The translations under genes were made by a program, and so were the position numbers. The notes below the pieces were generated by a model. The model ran no database searches, had not been told where the DNA came from, and was given only the letters and a program-made list of their open reading frames with translations. This document shows, in pieces, positions 9,439 through 18,569 of a stretch of 64,000 nt of DNA. This stretch comes from Clostridium sp. DL-VIII. Its GTDB lineage: Bacteria > Bacillota > Clostridia > Clostridiales > Clostridiaceae. The first letter of the stretch is position 1. Each line of letters starts with the position of its first letter. Location: positions 653,001 through 717,000 of the forward strand of contig NZ_CM001240.1 of the NCBI RefSeq assembly GCF_000230835.1, written 5' to 3'.

Positions 9439-10116
9439 ATGTTAATATTAATTGATGATGCAAATTTAGATGCAATTAAAAGAATTTATGAAAACTACCC
9501 ATGTGATGGAGTAACAACAAACCCTTCTATTTTAAAAAAACAAGGTGGAAATCCTATGAAGGTATTAAAGGAAATTAGAGAATTCTTACCAGAAGGTGCA
9601 CAGCTTCACGCTCAAGTAGTATCTTTAACCGCTGAAAAGATGGTTGATGAAGCTCATCATATGTTAGAAGTATTAGGTAAAGATACATTTATAAAGGTTC
9701 CTGTAACAAGTGAAGGAATAAAAGCTATGAAATTATTAGCTAAGGAGAATGTTAATATTACAGCTACAGCTATATATACAGCAATGCAAGCGTTTATAGC
9801 AGCAAAAGCAGGTGCTAGATATACAGCACCTTATGTAAATAGATTAGACAATATGGGAGCAGATGGTGTTCAAGTGGCAAAAGACATTCACGATATGTTT
9901 AAAGCTCATAATTTAAATGCAGATGTATTAGCTGCAAGTTTTAAAAATTCACAACAAGTTTTAAATTTGTGCAAGTATGGAATTGGCTCGGTCACAGCAG
10001 CACCTGATGTAATTGAGGGCTTAATTAAGCATGATGCAACTACAAATGCAGTAGAAGTATTTACGAAAGATTTTTATGCTCTAGTTGGTGAAGGAAAGAC
10101 CATGGAAGATCTATAG
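9439..10116 (+). CDS. fsa: fructose-6-phosphate aldolase-like transaldolase (FSA/TalC family)
   Basis: 225 residues, the short FSA/TalC form of class I transaldolase. The motifs GVTTNPSILKK, FIKVPVT (Schiff-base Lys86), ITATAIYTAMQA and APYVNRLDNMGADG are all present. FSA enzymes use dihydroxyacetone or hydroxyacetone as donor with glyceraldehyde 3-phosphate. It follows the glycyl radical enzyme and activase, 173 bp downstream, so it may cleave the keto-sugar phosphate made by that enzyme; alternatively it is a pentose-phosphate transaldolase. The gene has a GAGGAG site and its own terminator. Confidence 0.88.
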   Translation: MLILIDDANLDAIKRIYENYPCDGVTTNPSILKKQGGNPMKVLKEIREFLPEGAQLHAQVVSLTAEKMVDEAHHMLEVLGKDTFIKVPVTSEGIKAMKLLAKENVNITATAIYTAMQAFIAAKAGARYTAPYVNRLDNMGADGVQVAKDIHDMFKAHNLNADVLAASFKNSQQVLNLCKYGIGSVTAAPDVIEGLIKHDATTNAVEVFTKDFYALVGEGKTMEDL

Positions 10117-10164
10117 AGCCTGTGGACGTAATTTGAAGAAATAAATTATATTAAAGTAAAAAAT

Positions 10165-10214
10165 AACTGTTTAGCATATTTCATTTTTAAAGCTAGACAG
10201 TTTTTTATTTTATC
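10165..10214 (+). terminator. intrinsic terminator after fsa
   Basis: AACTGT (10165-10170) pairs with ACAGTT (10197-10202), with a further TAGC/GCTA pairing inside, and is followed by TTTTATTTT. Confidence 0.75.
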
Positions 10215-10451
10215 ATTTAGTGGAATAAAAGGATTGGTAGTGGATATATGAAATGAATTCATTAAAGAAAAATGTATGAAGTTAATTTAAATTTAGATAA
10301 GTAGAAATAGGAATAATATATTTTTTTAATAATGAAAAGAATAACTAGAAGGTTATGTAAAAATATAACTTCAGTTTTAAACATGATTTTATTAAAAAAG
10401 TAATAAAATCTCTAAATTGTTAATAATAATATAAAAATATTTAAAAAATAA

Positions 10452-10480
10452 TATACAAGTAATAACTGTTATGCTATAAT
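10452..10480 (+). promoter_or_regulatory. extended -10 promoter upstream of the dpp operon
   Basis: TATACA (10452-10457), 17 bp, then TGC-TATAAT (10472-10480), an extended -10. The start would be near 10487, far (about 350 bp) from the dppA start codon and just upstream of a terminator-like hairpin. The gene-free stretch 10117-10838 otherwise holds only AT-rich sequence. Confidence 0.5.
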
Positions 10481-10486
10481 TATACA

Positions 10487-10582
10487 AAGTTAACAAATAA
10501 TAATTGTTATGGTTAATAGATACTTCAACGGGGAAGGGTTAATTACTGCTTGCAAGAAGATGTAATTTATTTTTCCTTTTTT
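10487..10582 (+). ncRNA. possible short leader RNA or attenuator ahead of the dpp operon
   Basis: From the predicted start near 10487, a small TAACAA/TTGTTA hairpin is followed by a 15-bp stem with one mismatch and three G-U pairs (10532-10546 pairing with 10562-10576) and seven Ts. A transcript of roughly 95 nt would end there unless read-through occurs. I do not recognise a known riboswitch class. It could be an independent small RNA or an attenuator of dppABCDF. Confidence 0.35.
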
Positions 10583-10838
10583 TGTATACGTTGATTTAAA
10601 AACATGGTTTGTATTTGTCTTTAGATAAATATATGATTCATGAATATGTGACAATTTTTCAAATTTAGCTTTAAGTATGTTCATACAAAAGTAGTATGAT
10701 AAAAAATCCTTAATTAAGATAGTATAGTGTATAAGCTAAATGATTTAATAATTGATATGCAATTCGATAATATTAAATCATTATATCTATGCATATTACA
10801 GATAATTAAGTAGCCAAAATAGAACAGGGGGATATCTT

Positions 10839-12392
10839 ATGAAAAAAAGAATTTTATCATGTGTACTTGCAGGGTTACTCGCTGCAACGGCTCTTGTAGG
10901 ATGCGGCGGGGGACAAGCTGCTAAGACAAGTGCTGCCAAAACATTTATATTTGCACAAGGGGCAGATCCAAGAGGATTAGATCCTGCTTTCGTTGATGAT
11001 GGAGAGTCAGCAAAAGTTATGTGCAATATATATGAAGGATTAGTTAAGTATGGTGATGAGGATACAAGTATTCAACCATGTTTAGCAGAAAGCTGGGATA
11101 TTAGTCAGGATGGTAAGGAATATACTTTCCATTTAAGAAAGGGAGTTAAATTCCATGATGGTACTGATTTTAATGCAGATGCAGTAGTTAAATCTGTAAG
11201 CCGTCAATTACCTCCAAATGCAACTGATGATATGCCATATGCATCATTTACCTTTGATGGGGTTACTAAGGTTGAAGCTATTGATGACAATACAGTTAAG
11301 TTTACATTAAAAGAGGCAAATACTCCATTTTTAGCAAATCTTGCAATGACACTTGCAGCTCCGATTGTAAGTCCAACAGCACTTGAAAAAAATAATGGTA
11401 ATTTAAATGAAGCTCCAGTAGGAACTGGACCTTTTAAATTTGTTTCTTGGGAAAAGGGTGATAAAGTAACTCTTGAAAAGAATAATGATTACTGGGGAGA
11501 TAAAGCTAAAATTGATAAATTAGTAATTAAAATTGATAAGGAAAATTCAGTAAGAGCCAGTGAACTTATGACTGGTGCAATTGATGCAATGGATGGATTA
11601 GATCCTAGTGATGTTGATAAATTAAAAGAAAAAGGTATGAATATATTCTCAAAGCCTGGAATGAATATAAACTACATGGCTTTTGATTGTGACAGGCCTC
11701 CTTTCAATAATCCAAAGTTAAGAGAAGCTGTATCATATGCAATTAATCGTAATGAATTAGTTCAATATTTATATCAAGGCTATGCAGATCCAGCAAAAAC
11801 TATGCTGCCTAATTTCATAGCTGGATATAAAGATGTGTCAGATTACGAATATAATCCAGAGAAAGCTAAACAAATGCTTAAGGATTTAGGGATGGAAAAT
11901 CTTCAAGTTAAGATGGTAACTTATTCTAATCCAAGACCTTATAACTCTGTTGGTGGTCAAAAGTTAGCAGAAGCAGTTCAAAACTACTTAAGTAAAGTTG
12001 GTATTACGGCAACAATTGATGTATACCAATGGACTGAATACAAAGATAAAACTACACAAGGTGAAGGCGATATTAAATTCTATGGTTGGAATGGTGATAA
12101 CGGAGATGCAGATAATTTCTTATCATTAGTTGCTAGTACTGTTTCACCAAGCTTAAATATTTCTAGATATTCAAATCCAGAAGTTGATAAGCTTTTAGCA
12201 CAAGGAAAAGCAACACCAAATGGAGATGCTAGAAATGCAATATATGGACAAGTTCAGGATATACTTTCAAAAGATGCACCATGGGTTAATATTTCATATG
12301 CAAAATCAATGGCTGCTTCATCATCAAAGGTTAAGAACTTTAGTGTTCACCCAACAGGTTCAATTTTCTTCCAAAAGGTTGATAAAGAATAA
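10839..12392 (+). CDS. dppA: peptide/solute-binding lipoprotein of dipeptide-type ABC transporter
   Basis: 517 residues, SBP_bac_5 family. The signal peptide MKKRILSCVLAGLLAATALV ends in the lipobox LVGC, giving lipidated Cys22. Family landmarks: FAQGADPRGLDPAF, YEGLVKYG, LAESWDISQDGKEYTFHLRKG, GTGPFKFVSWEKGDKVTLEKN and NINYMAFDCDRPPFNNPKLREAVSYAINR. It captures the substrate outside the cell for the permease genes downstream. The product resembles Dpp/Opp/GsiB proteins; peptide, nickel or glutathione substrates cannot be separated by eye. An AGGGGG site precedes the ATG. Confidence 0.88.
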   Translation: MKKRILSCVLAGLLAATALVGCGGGQAAKTSAAKTFIFAQGADPRGLDPAFVDDGESAKVMCNIYEGLVKYGDEDTSIQPCLAESWDISQDGKEYTFHLRKGVKFHDGTDFNADAVVKSVSRQLPPNATDDMPYASFTFDGVTKVEAIDDNTVKFTLKEANTPFLANLAMTLAAPIVSPTALEKNNGNLNEAPVGTGPFKFVSWEKGDKVTLEKNNDYWGDKAKIDKLVIKIDKENSVRASELMTGAIDAMDGLDPSDVDKLKEKGMNIFSKPGMNINYMAFDCDRPPFNNPKLREAVSYAINRNELVQYLYQGYADPAKTMLPNFIAGYKDVSDYEYNPEKAKQMLKDLGMENLQVKMVTYSNPRPYNSVGGQKLAEAVQNYLSKVGITATIDVYQWTEYKDKTTQGEGDIKFYGWNGDNGDADNFLSLVASTVSPSLNISRYSNPEVDKLLAQGKATPNGDARNAIYGQVQDILSKDAPWVNISYAKSMAASSSKVKNFSVHPTGSIFFQKVDKE

Positions 12393-12411
12393 TTACTAAA
12401 GAACATTTGTT

Positions 12412-12435
12412 AAGCTCCGGCGAAAGTCGGAGCTT
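12412..12435 (+). other. intercistronic hairpin between dppA and dppB
   Basis: AAGCTCCG (12412-12419) pairs with CGGAGCTT (12428-12435) around an 8-nt loop; only a short non-T tail follows. Such hairpins usually protect or partly terminate the binding-protein message, giving more binding protein than permease. Confidence 0.65.
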
Positions 12436-12468
12436 TCAAATTGATTATATATTAAAAGAGGTGAAGTT

Positions 12469-13473
12469 ATGTTCAAATATTTTATAAAAAGATTAATATT
12501 ACTAATACCGGTAGTTATCGGGGTTTCTATTTTGGTATTTCTAATAATGCACGTATTTTCTACTGATCCTACATCTATAATTTTAGGTCAACATGCTAGC
12601 CAGGAACAAATTGAAGCATTGAGACAGCAATTAGGGTTAAATGCTCCTTTATATATTCAATATTTAAAATTCATAGGTGGTATTTTTACAGGAAATTTTG
12701 GTACTTCGCTTATAACTAAGAGCTCTGTGGCAACAGAGATTTTTTCGAGATTTCCAGCAACTATTGAGCTTGCGATACTCTCTATAATCGTTGCTTCGAT
12801 TGTGGGTATAACACTTGGAGTTATTTCAGCAGTGAAGCAAAATTCAATTTTAGATTATCTTTGTATGGGCACATCTTTAGTTGGTGTATCTATGCCTATA
12901 TTCTGGCTCGGACTAATATTAATTGTTGTATTTTCAGTTGGCTTAGGTATACTTCCAGTATCGGGAAGAGCAACTATAGGATTAGAGCCAACGAAAATAA
13001 CCGGACTTTATTTATTAGATAGTTTAATAACAGGAGATATGACTGCATTTGTTGATTCATTGGAGCACTTGATATTACCAGTAATTGCACTTTCATCATA
13101 TTCTACTGCTATTATTGCACGTATGACACGTTCTACTATGCTTGAAGTTTTAGGACAGGATTACATTAGAACAGCAAGATCTAAAGGACTTGCAGAGAAG
13201 ATCGTTGTAAAGGGACATGGCCTTAGAAATGCTTTGATTCCAGTATCAACTGTTATTGGACTTCAGTTAGGTTCATTGCTTGGGGGAGCTGTTTTAACAG
13301 AAACAGTTTTTTCATGGCCTGGAATTGGCAGTTATACAATCGATGCTATATTGAAATCAGATTACCCAGTTGTGCAAGGGTCTGTAATGATAATGGCGAT
13401 TATATTTGTTTTAGTAAATTTATTAGTAGATTTACTTTATGCATTTATAGATCCTCGTATCAAATATTCTTAA
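12469..13473 (+). CDS. dppB: ABC transporter permease, DppB type
   Basis: 334 residues with about six membrane segments. The N-terminus MFKYFIKRLILLIPVVIGVSILVFLIMH and DPTSIILGQHASQEQIEALRQQLGL are typical of DppB/OppB. The EAA loop for contact with the ATPases lies near ARMTRSTMLEVLGQDYIRTARSKGL. It forms the membrane channel with DppC. The ribosome binding site is AAAGAGGTG. Confidence 0.9.
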   Translation: MFKYFIKRLILLIPVVIGVSILVFLIMHVFSTDPTSIILGQHASQEQIEALRQQLGLNAPLYIQYLKFIGGIFTGNFGTSLITKSSVATEIFSRFPATIELAILSIIVASIVGITLGVISAVKQNSILDYLCMGTSLVGVSMPIFWLGLILIVVFSVGLGILPVSGRATIGLEPTKITGLYLLDSLITGDMTAFVDSLEHLILPVIALSSYSTAIIARMTRSTMLEVLGQDYIRTARSKGLAEKIVVKGHGLRNALIPVSTVIGLQLGSLLGGAVLTETVFSWPGIGSYTIDAILKSDYPVVQGSVMIMAIIFVLVNLLVDLLYAFIDPRIKYS

Positions 13474-13488
13474 AGGGGGAGGCATTTT

Positions 13489-14373
13489 ATGGATACGAAT
13501 AATTTAAGGTCTCAAGAAGAAAAGAAATCATTAATGATTAGATTTAAAAAATTTATGGGTTTAATTATTTCAAATAGAGCTGCATTGGTTGGATTAGTTA
13601 TAATCATATTAATAGTATTTATTACTGTTTTCGGAAGTTTTATAATGCCGTATGATCCTAATACAGGTGATCTTTCGAGTTCACTTCAAACTCCATCTGC
13701 ATCTCATTTCTTTGGTACGGATGAACAGGGAAGAGATATTTTTTCAAGAGTGATTGATGGTGCTAAAATTTCACTTAGGGTTGGAATAGTTGCTGTTGCT
13801 ATTGCCTTATCAATTGGAACAATAGTTGGTTCGATTTGCGGATACTTTGGAGGAAGATTAGATATGTTCTTAATGCGAATTATGGATGTAATCTTAGCAT
13901 TTCCTTCATTATTACTTGCAATTGCATTTATGGCTGCTTTAGGTAGAGGTATTGATAAGGCTGTTATTGCAATTAGTATAGTTACAATTCCAGAGTATGC
14001 GCGTATAGTACGTGGTTGTGTGCTGTCTATACGTGAAAGTGAATATGTTCAAGCGGCAAAAGCTATTGGTAATGGAGACTTTGTTATAATTTTTAAACAT
14101 GTGCTTCCTAATATATTATCGCCTATAATTGTACGTGCGACTCTTGGAATTTCGGGTGCAATTCTAGATGCTGCTGCATTGGGATTCTTAGGACTTGGAG
14201 TACAGCCACCGTACGCTGAATGGGGAACAATGCTTGGTTCAGGAAGAACTTATTTCTATAATGCACCGTATATAATTTTATTTCCAGGTCTTGCAATTAC
14301 AATTACAGTACTTGCATTTAACTTACTTGGAGACGGGCTTAGAGATGCACTTGATCCTAAGCTAAATGCTTAA
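13489..14373 (+). CDS. dppC: ABC transporter permease, DppC type
   Basis: 294 residues, about six membrane segments including the N-terminal one (ALVGLVIIILIVFITVFGSF), then PHFFGTDEQGRDIF-type sequence (SHFFGTDEQGRDIFSRVIDG) that marks the DppC/OppC N-terminal domain. The EAA loop is ESEYVQAAKAIGNGDFVIIFKHVLPN. It starts 16 bp after dppB with an AAAGGGGGAGG site and ends 13 bp before dppD, so it is cotranscribed. Confidence 0.9.
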   Translation: MDTNNLRSQEEKKSLMIRFKKFMGLIISNRAALVGLVIIILIVFITVFGSFIMPYDPNTGDLSSSLQTPSASHFFGTDEQGRDIFSRVIDGAKISLRVGIVAVAIALSIGTIVGSICGYFGGRLDMFLMRIMDVILAFPSLLLAIAFMAALGRGIDKAVIAISIVTIPEYARIVRGCVLSIRESEYVQAAKAIGNGDFVIIFKHVLPNILSPIIVRATLGISGAILDAAALGFLGLGVQPPYAEWGTMLGSGRTYFYNAPYIILFPGLAITITVLAFNLLGDGLRDALDPKLNA

Positions 14374-14386
14374 GGAGGGGTAAAGT

Positions 14387-15364
14387 ATGTTACTTGAAAT
14401 AAAAAATCTGAAGACTGAATTTGAAACTAAAAAGGGAACTGTTTGTGCTGTAAATGGTGTTGATTTTAGTGTGGATAAAGGTGAAGTTGTAGCTATTGTT
14501 GGAGAATCAGGCAGTGGTAAGAGTGTTACATCTCTTTCATTAATGAGACTACTTGGGAAATCTACTAAGACCAAAGTAACTGGTCAAGCGTTGTTTAAAG
14601 GAGAAAACATTCTTGATAAATCAGAAAAAGAAATGCAGCAAATGCGTGGTAAAATGCTCTCTATGATATTTCAAGAGCCTATGACATCGTTAAATCCAGT
14701 ATTTACAGTTGGAAAACAAATTTCTGAAGCTGTTATTAAACATGATAAGGTAAATAAAGCAGAAGCAAAAAACAGAGCAATTGAAATGTTAAGATTGGTT
14801 GGAATTCCATCACCAGAAACTAGGGTTAACAACTATCCTCACCAGTTAAGTGGAGGCATGAGACAAAGAGTCATGATAGCTATGGCACTTAGCTGCAATC
14901 CGGAGCTTTTAATTGCAGATGAGCCCACAACTGCTTTAGATGTTACAATCCAAGCTCAAATTCTTGATCTTATGCTTGAATTAAAGGAAAAGCTAGGAAC
15001 TGCCATTCTTCTTATAACTCATGATTTAGGTGTCGTAGCAGAAGTTGCAGATAAAGTTGTTGTTATGTATTGTGGAAGAGTTGTTGAAAAGGCAAATGTC
15101 AAAGATCTATTCAGGGATCCAAAGCACCCATATACTAAAGGGCTTCTGAACTCAATTCCTAAAATAGACGAGGATGCTGAAAGATTGTTTATTATACCTG
15201 GAACAGTGCCTAATCCATTGGATTTACCCTCTGGCTGTGCTTTCAGAGATAGATGTCCAAGCTGCATGGAAAAATGTGAAAAGGAACAACCTTCTTTATA
15301 TAATTTAGATGGTAGAGAGGCCCGTTGTTTCTTGTACGAAAAGGAGGATAAAGCTAATGGATAA
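14387..15364 (+). CDS. dppD: ABC transporter ATP-binding protein, DppD type
   Basis: 325 residues. Walker [10 protein letters not shown]-loop [10 protein letters not shown], signature LSGGMRQR, Walker B LLIADEPT and the switch histidine (ITHD) are all present. The C-terminal oligopeptide-transporter extension has a cysteine cluster ([15 protein letters not shown]), which binds an iron-sulfur cluster in some DppD proteins. Its last codons overlap the start of dppF by 8 bp, consistent with translational coupling. Confidence 0.92.
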   Translation: MLLEIKNLKTEFETKKGTVCAVNGVDFSVDKGEVVAIVGESGSGKSVTSLSLMRLLGKSTKTKVTGQALFKGENILDKSEKEMQQMRGKMLSMIFQEPMTSLNPVFTVGKQISEAVIKHDKVNKAEAKNRAIEMLRLVGIPSPETRVNNYPHQLSGGMRQRVMIAMALSCNPELLIADEPTTALDVTIQAQILDLMLELKEKLGTAILLITHDLGVVAEVADKVVVMYCGRVVEKANVKDLFRDPKHPYTKGLLNSIPKIDEDAERLFIIPGTVPNPLDLPSGCAFRDRCPSCMEKCEKEQPSLYNLDGREARCFLYEKEDKANG

Positions 15365-16331
15365 GGAAAAATTAATGGAAATAAAAAGTTTAAAGAAATA
15401 TTTTCCTGTAGGATCCTCAGGATTTTTCCAAAAACCTGCGTATGTTCAAGCTGTTGATGATGTTACTTTTGATATATATAAAGGAGAAACTTTAGGGATA
15501 GTTGGAGAATCTGGTTGTGGTAAGTCAACTATGGGAAGACTTCTCGTTACATTGCTTGATTCAACTTCTGGTGAAATCTTATTTGAAGGAAAAGAAGTAA
15601 ATGCTATTCGTAAAAATAATAGAAAAGATATAAGTAAGAACATTCAAATTATATTCCAAGATCCATATGCTTCTTTAAATCCAAGAATGACAATTGGAGA
15701 TATCATAAGAGAACCAATGAAAATAAATGGTATTGCAAGTGGAGAAGAATTAGAAAAGAGACTTGATATTCTTTTAAATCAGGTGGGACTTGCATCTTAT
15801 CATAAAGATAGATATCCACATGAGTTTAGTGGAGGGCAAAGACAAAGAGTAGGGATTGCGCGTGCTATTTCAGTTAATCCTAAACTTATAGTCTGTGATG
15901 AAGCAGTTTCAGCTCTTGATGTATCTATTCAAGCTCAAATTTTAAATCTTTTAGACGATCTTCAAAAAGAACTAGGTTTTACTTATTTATTCATTGCACA
16001 TGGTTTAAACGTAGTTAAACATATTAGTGATAGGGTAGGAGTTATGTATCTTGGAAAGCTTGTTGAAATTGCGGATGTAGACAAATTGTATAGTACACCA
16101 ATGCATCCATATACGACAGCCTTGCTTTCAGCTATACCAATTCCTAATCCAGAGAAGAAAAAGGAAAGAATTATATTAACAGGTGATGTACCAAGTCCAA
16201 TTAATCCACCATCAGGTTGTAGATTTCATACAAGATGTCCTAAATGTATGGATATATGTAAACAAACAGAACCACAGCTGGTTGAGCTAGAATCAGGACA
16301 TAAGGTTGCCTGCCACTTATACAATAAATAA
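15357..16331 (+). CDS. dppF: ABC transporter ATP-binding protein, DppF type
   Basis: 324 residues from the ATG at 15357, chosen because AGGAGG lies at 15342-15347 and relatives begin near [18 protein letters not shown]; an upstream in-frame GTG at 15309 has no such site. Walker [10 protein letters not shown]-loop [11 protein letters not shown], signature FSGGQRQR and Walker [13 protein letters not shown] (Glu, then Ala instead of Pro, a common DppF variant). The C-terminal cysteine region [15 protein letters not shown] is also present. It is the last gene of the transporter operon. Confidence 0.92.
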   Translation: MDKEKLMEIKSLKKYFPVGSSGFFQKPAYVQAVDDVTFDIYKGETLGIVGESGCGKSTMGRLLVTLLDSTSGEILFEGKEVNAIRKNNRKDISKNIQIIFQDPYASLNPRMTIGDIIREPMKINGIASGEELEKRLDILLNQVGLASYHKDRYPHEFSGGQRQRVGIARAISVNPKLIVCDEAVSALDVSIQAQILNLLDDLQKELGFTYLFIAHGLNVVKHISDRVGVMYLGKLVEIADVDKLYSTPMHPYTTALLSAIPIPNPEKKKERIILTGDVPSPINPPSGCRFHTRCPKCMDICKQTEPQLVELESGHKVACHLYNK

Positions 16332-16347
16332 AAATATTTGAACAAAG

Positions 16348-16402
16348 AAAACTATCCAATAATATAACTTCAAATGAAGCTATTTATATTGGATAGTTTT
16401 TT
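16348..16402 (+). terminator. intrinsic terminator of the dpp operon
   Basis: AAACTATCCAAT and ATTGGATAGTTT form the stem with a pairing-rich interior, followed by TTTTT. Confidence 0.85.
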
Positions 16403-16580
16403 ATGCTTTAAGTAACACTTGTTACAAGTGATAATGACTACAGCACAAAATTATAAGGCAGAGATCAGTTGGATTTAGGAGTAGTTTAATTAGATTTGAC
16501 TTTAATATAAGATGTAAGTAGAATCAGTATGGCAGATAATTAATTAAGTTTATACTTGATTTAGGAGGGACTTATTAGAA

Positions 16581-18449
16581 TTGAAGGGTAAATGTTACTA
16601 TTGCGACAAAGAATTGACAGAAAGAACTATTAAGAGGCATATGAAAAGCTGTGCTGTAATGAAAAAAAGAATAAATGAAGAATTACAAGAAAATAAGAAA
16701 ACAAGAAGTCAATATATTATATCTATTAAACCTAAACGTGGTAAGAGTGAATTCTGTCTATATATATCTATAGATGAATCACTAGGTTTGGTGCATATAG
16801 ATAAATTAATAAGAGATGTTTGGATGGAAAATGATGGGCTGCTCAGTGGATTTAAAATTAACAGAAAGTTTTATGAAAACAAAAAAATGAATATTAAGCT
16901 AAACGAGATATTAGAAATTGGTAAAAAGTTTGAGTATGAATATGATTTTAAAAACACAATTAATTTAACCTTAGAGGTTGTTGATAAAATTGAGGTATCT
17001 AAAGAATTTTCCCAAATAGAGATAATAGCACGAAATGATGAAATTAAGCATATATGCAATAAATGTGAAGCTGAAGCTAAATACTTTAGCTATGAAAAAG
17101 AAGAATGGTTATGTGAAAAATGTATTGATAAAGAAGACAAAGGATTGAAAGAATTAGATGATTGTAATTTTCAAGGAGATAGAGACTACCATTACTTTGC
17201 TAAAAAGGATGGGGAGGAAGTATACTTACCAGGCAATAATAATAAATATAAGCCTTTAAGAAAAAAAGCGATTAAAAGAGAAGAGAATGATGAATTTTCT
17301 GATTTTAATAAAGAGGATAATATAGAGAGCAGTTGTGAAAATTTCTCTGAGGAGGTTCATGAATTAAAAGAAAATATATTTTTAAAAGATGCGTATTCTT
17401 TTGACATTAATACACTAGTAAGAAATTTAGATAATGGTAATATATATGATATAGGTAAAAATCTTAAGATTAAAGGTATAGAAAATTTAGAAAAAGATCA
17501 GTTAGCTGATAAATTTTTACATAGCTATGAAAAAGCTATAGCGGATACATTAAATCTATTTGATGAAGAAAGATATAAAACATTAAAAAAAATAGTAGAT
17601 AATGCAGGCATCCAAGTGATGGACAATAATGAATTTGATAAGCATATGAATTATTTTGTTTCAATAGGAATGCTCTTTAAGGTTAAGGATAATGATGGAC
17701 AAGATATAGCATTAATCCCAGAAATTCTTCAAAATTTAATTAAAAACAGAAATAATTCAGAATATAATAAGCTTAGAAGAATAAATACAGAAATAATGGA
17801 TCTCTTTAGAGGAATGAATAGAGCTTATGGAATTATTAAGACAATTGATATAATAAGTTTATTCACAAAATATGGTATTAGGGAGTCGGAAAAAGTTAAT
17901 ATTAAAGAAGTCATACAGGAAGCACAATATTATTATGATGAATATTATGAAGAAGAAAAGTTTATTATAAATAGCGAAGTATCTATGTGGCGTATGATGA
18001 TAAAAGAAATAGATGAAAATTTAGATTATGCTGTAGTTTCTAAAGAAGAATTGCTTAGAACATCAAAACCAGATTGGATTTATACTTCAAAGATAGGCAA
18101 AGAGTTTGTTGAAGAGGTTGGAAGGATATTAAATGCCGATGAAGGTATTTTAAAAGAAATTGTAGAATCTTTGATTAGTGAAATTCAAAAAAGAGATTTT
18201 GATGAAATTATTGATGATATATTAGGTACAGATAATATTAATAATGAAAATGTAAAAGAATTTGTATACGTTAGTGTAGGTAAGTTACTTAGAAATATAA
18301 GACTATGGAAATATAAAGGCGCAACTATTAATGAGAGAGTGAAAAGTAAGATTGAAGCAGAAAAGAAGTCTACTGTTGGTAGAAATGAGCTTTGTATATG
18401 TGGAAGTGGGAAAAAGTATAAGAGATGTTGTGGAAAAAATATTGGGTGA
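16581..18449 (+). CDS. SEC-C motif zinc protein of unknown function
   Basis: 622 residues from a TTG start with AGGAGGG 11 nt upstream. Three possible metal sites: an N-terminal CYYCDKELTERTIKRHMKSC finger; a central CNKCEAEAKYF...WLCEKC double pair (about residues 160-180); and a C-terminal SEC-C motif (GRNELCICGSGKKYKRCCG), known from SecA where it binds zinc and SecB or ribosomes. The part after the first finger weakly resembles the plasmid pRiA4b ORF-3 fold. The middle (about 250-560) is charged and helical without a recognised domain. It stands alone between two terminated operons. Function unknown; nucleic-acid or ribosome binding is only suggested by the fingers. Confidence 0.75.
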   Translation: MKGKCYYCDKELTERTIKRHMKSCAVMKKRINEELQENKKTRSQYIISIKPKRGKSEFCLYISIDESLGLVHIDKLIRDVWMENDGLLSGFKINRKFYENKKMNIKLNEILEIGKKFEYEYDFKNTINLTLEVVDKIEVSKEFSQIEIIARNDEIKHICNKCEAEAKYFSYEKEEWLCEKCIDKEDKGLKELDDCNFQGDRDYHYFAKKDGEEVYLPGNNNKYKPLRKKAIKREENDEFSDFNKEDNIESSCENFSEEVHELKENIFLKDAYSFDINTLVRNLDNGNIYDIGKNLKIKGIENLEKDQLADKFLHSYEKAIADTLNLFDEERYKTLKKIVDNAGIQVMDNNEFDKHMNYFVSIGMLFKVKDNDGQDIALIPEILQNLIKNRNNSEYNKLRRINTEIMDLFRGMNRAYGIIKTIDIISLFTKYGIRESEKVNIKEVIQEAQYYYDEYYEEEKFIINSEVSMWRMMIKEIDENLDYAVVSKEELLRTSKPDWIYTSKIGKEFVEEVGRILNADEGILKEIVESLISEIQKRDFDEIIDDILGTDNINNENVKEFVYVSVGKLLRNIRLWKYKGATINERVKSKIEAEKKSTVGRNELCICGSGKKYKRCCGKNIG

Positions 18450-18569
18450 TCTATGTTTAATATAAAGGATAATATATAAATTACTAATTGAGTCAGCTGT
18501 ATCTTGACTCACACATGTCGATATTTTGACATATAATGAACTAGTATTATTACATGGAGTTGAAAATGC

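Noticed and set aside
10484..10510. Rex box in the dpp leader (TAACAA...TTGTTA)
   Set aside because: The half sites are in the opposite order to a Rex box (TTGTTA...TAACAA); it is only a small hairpin.
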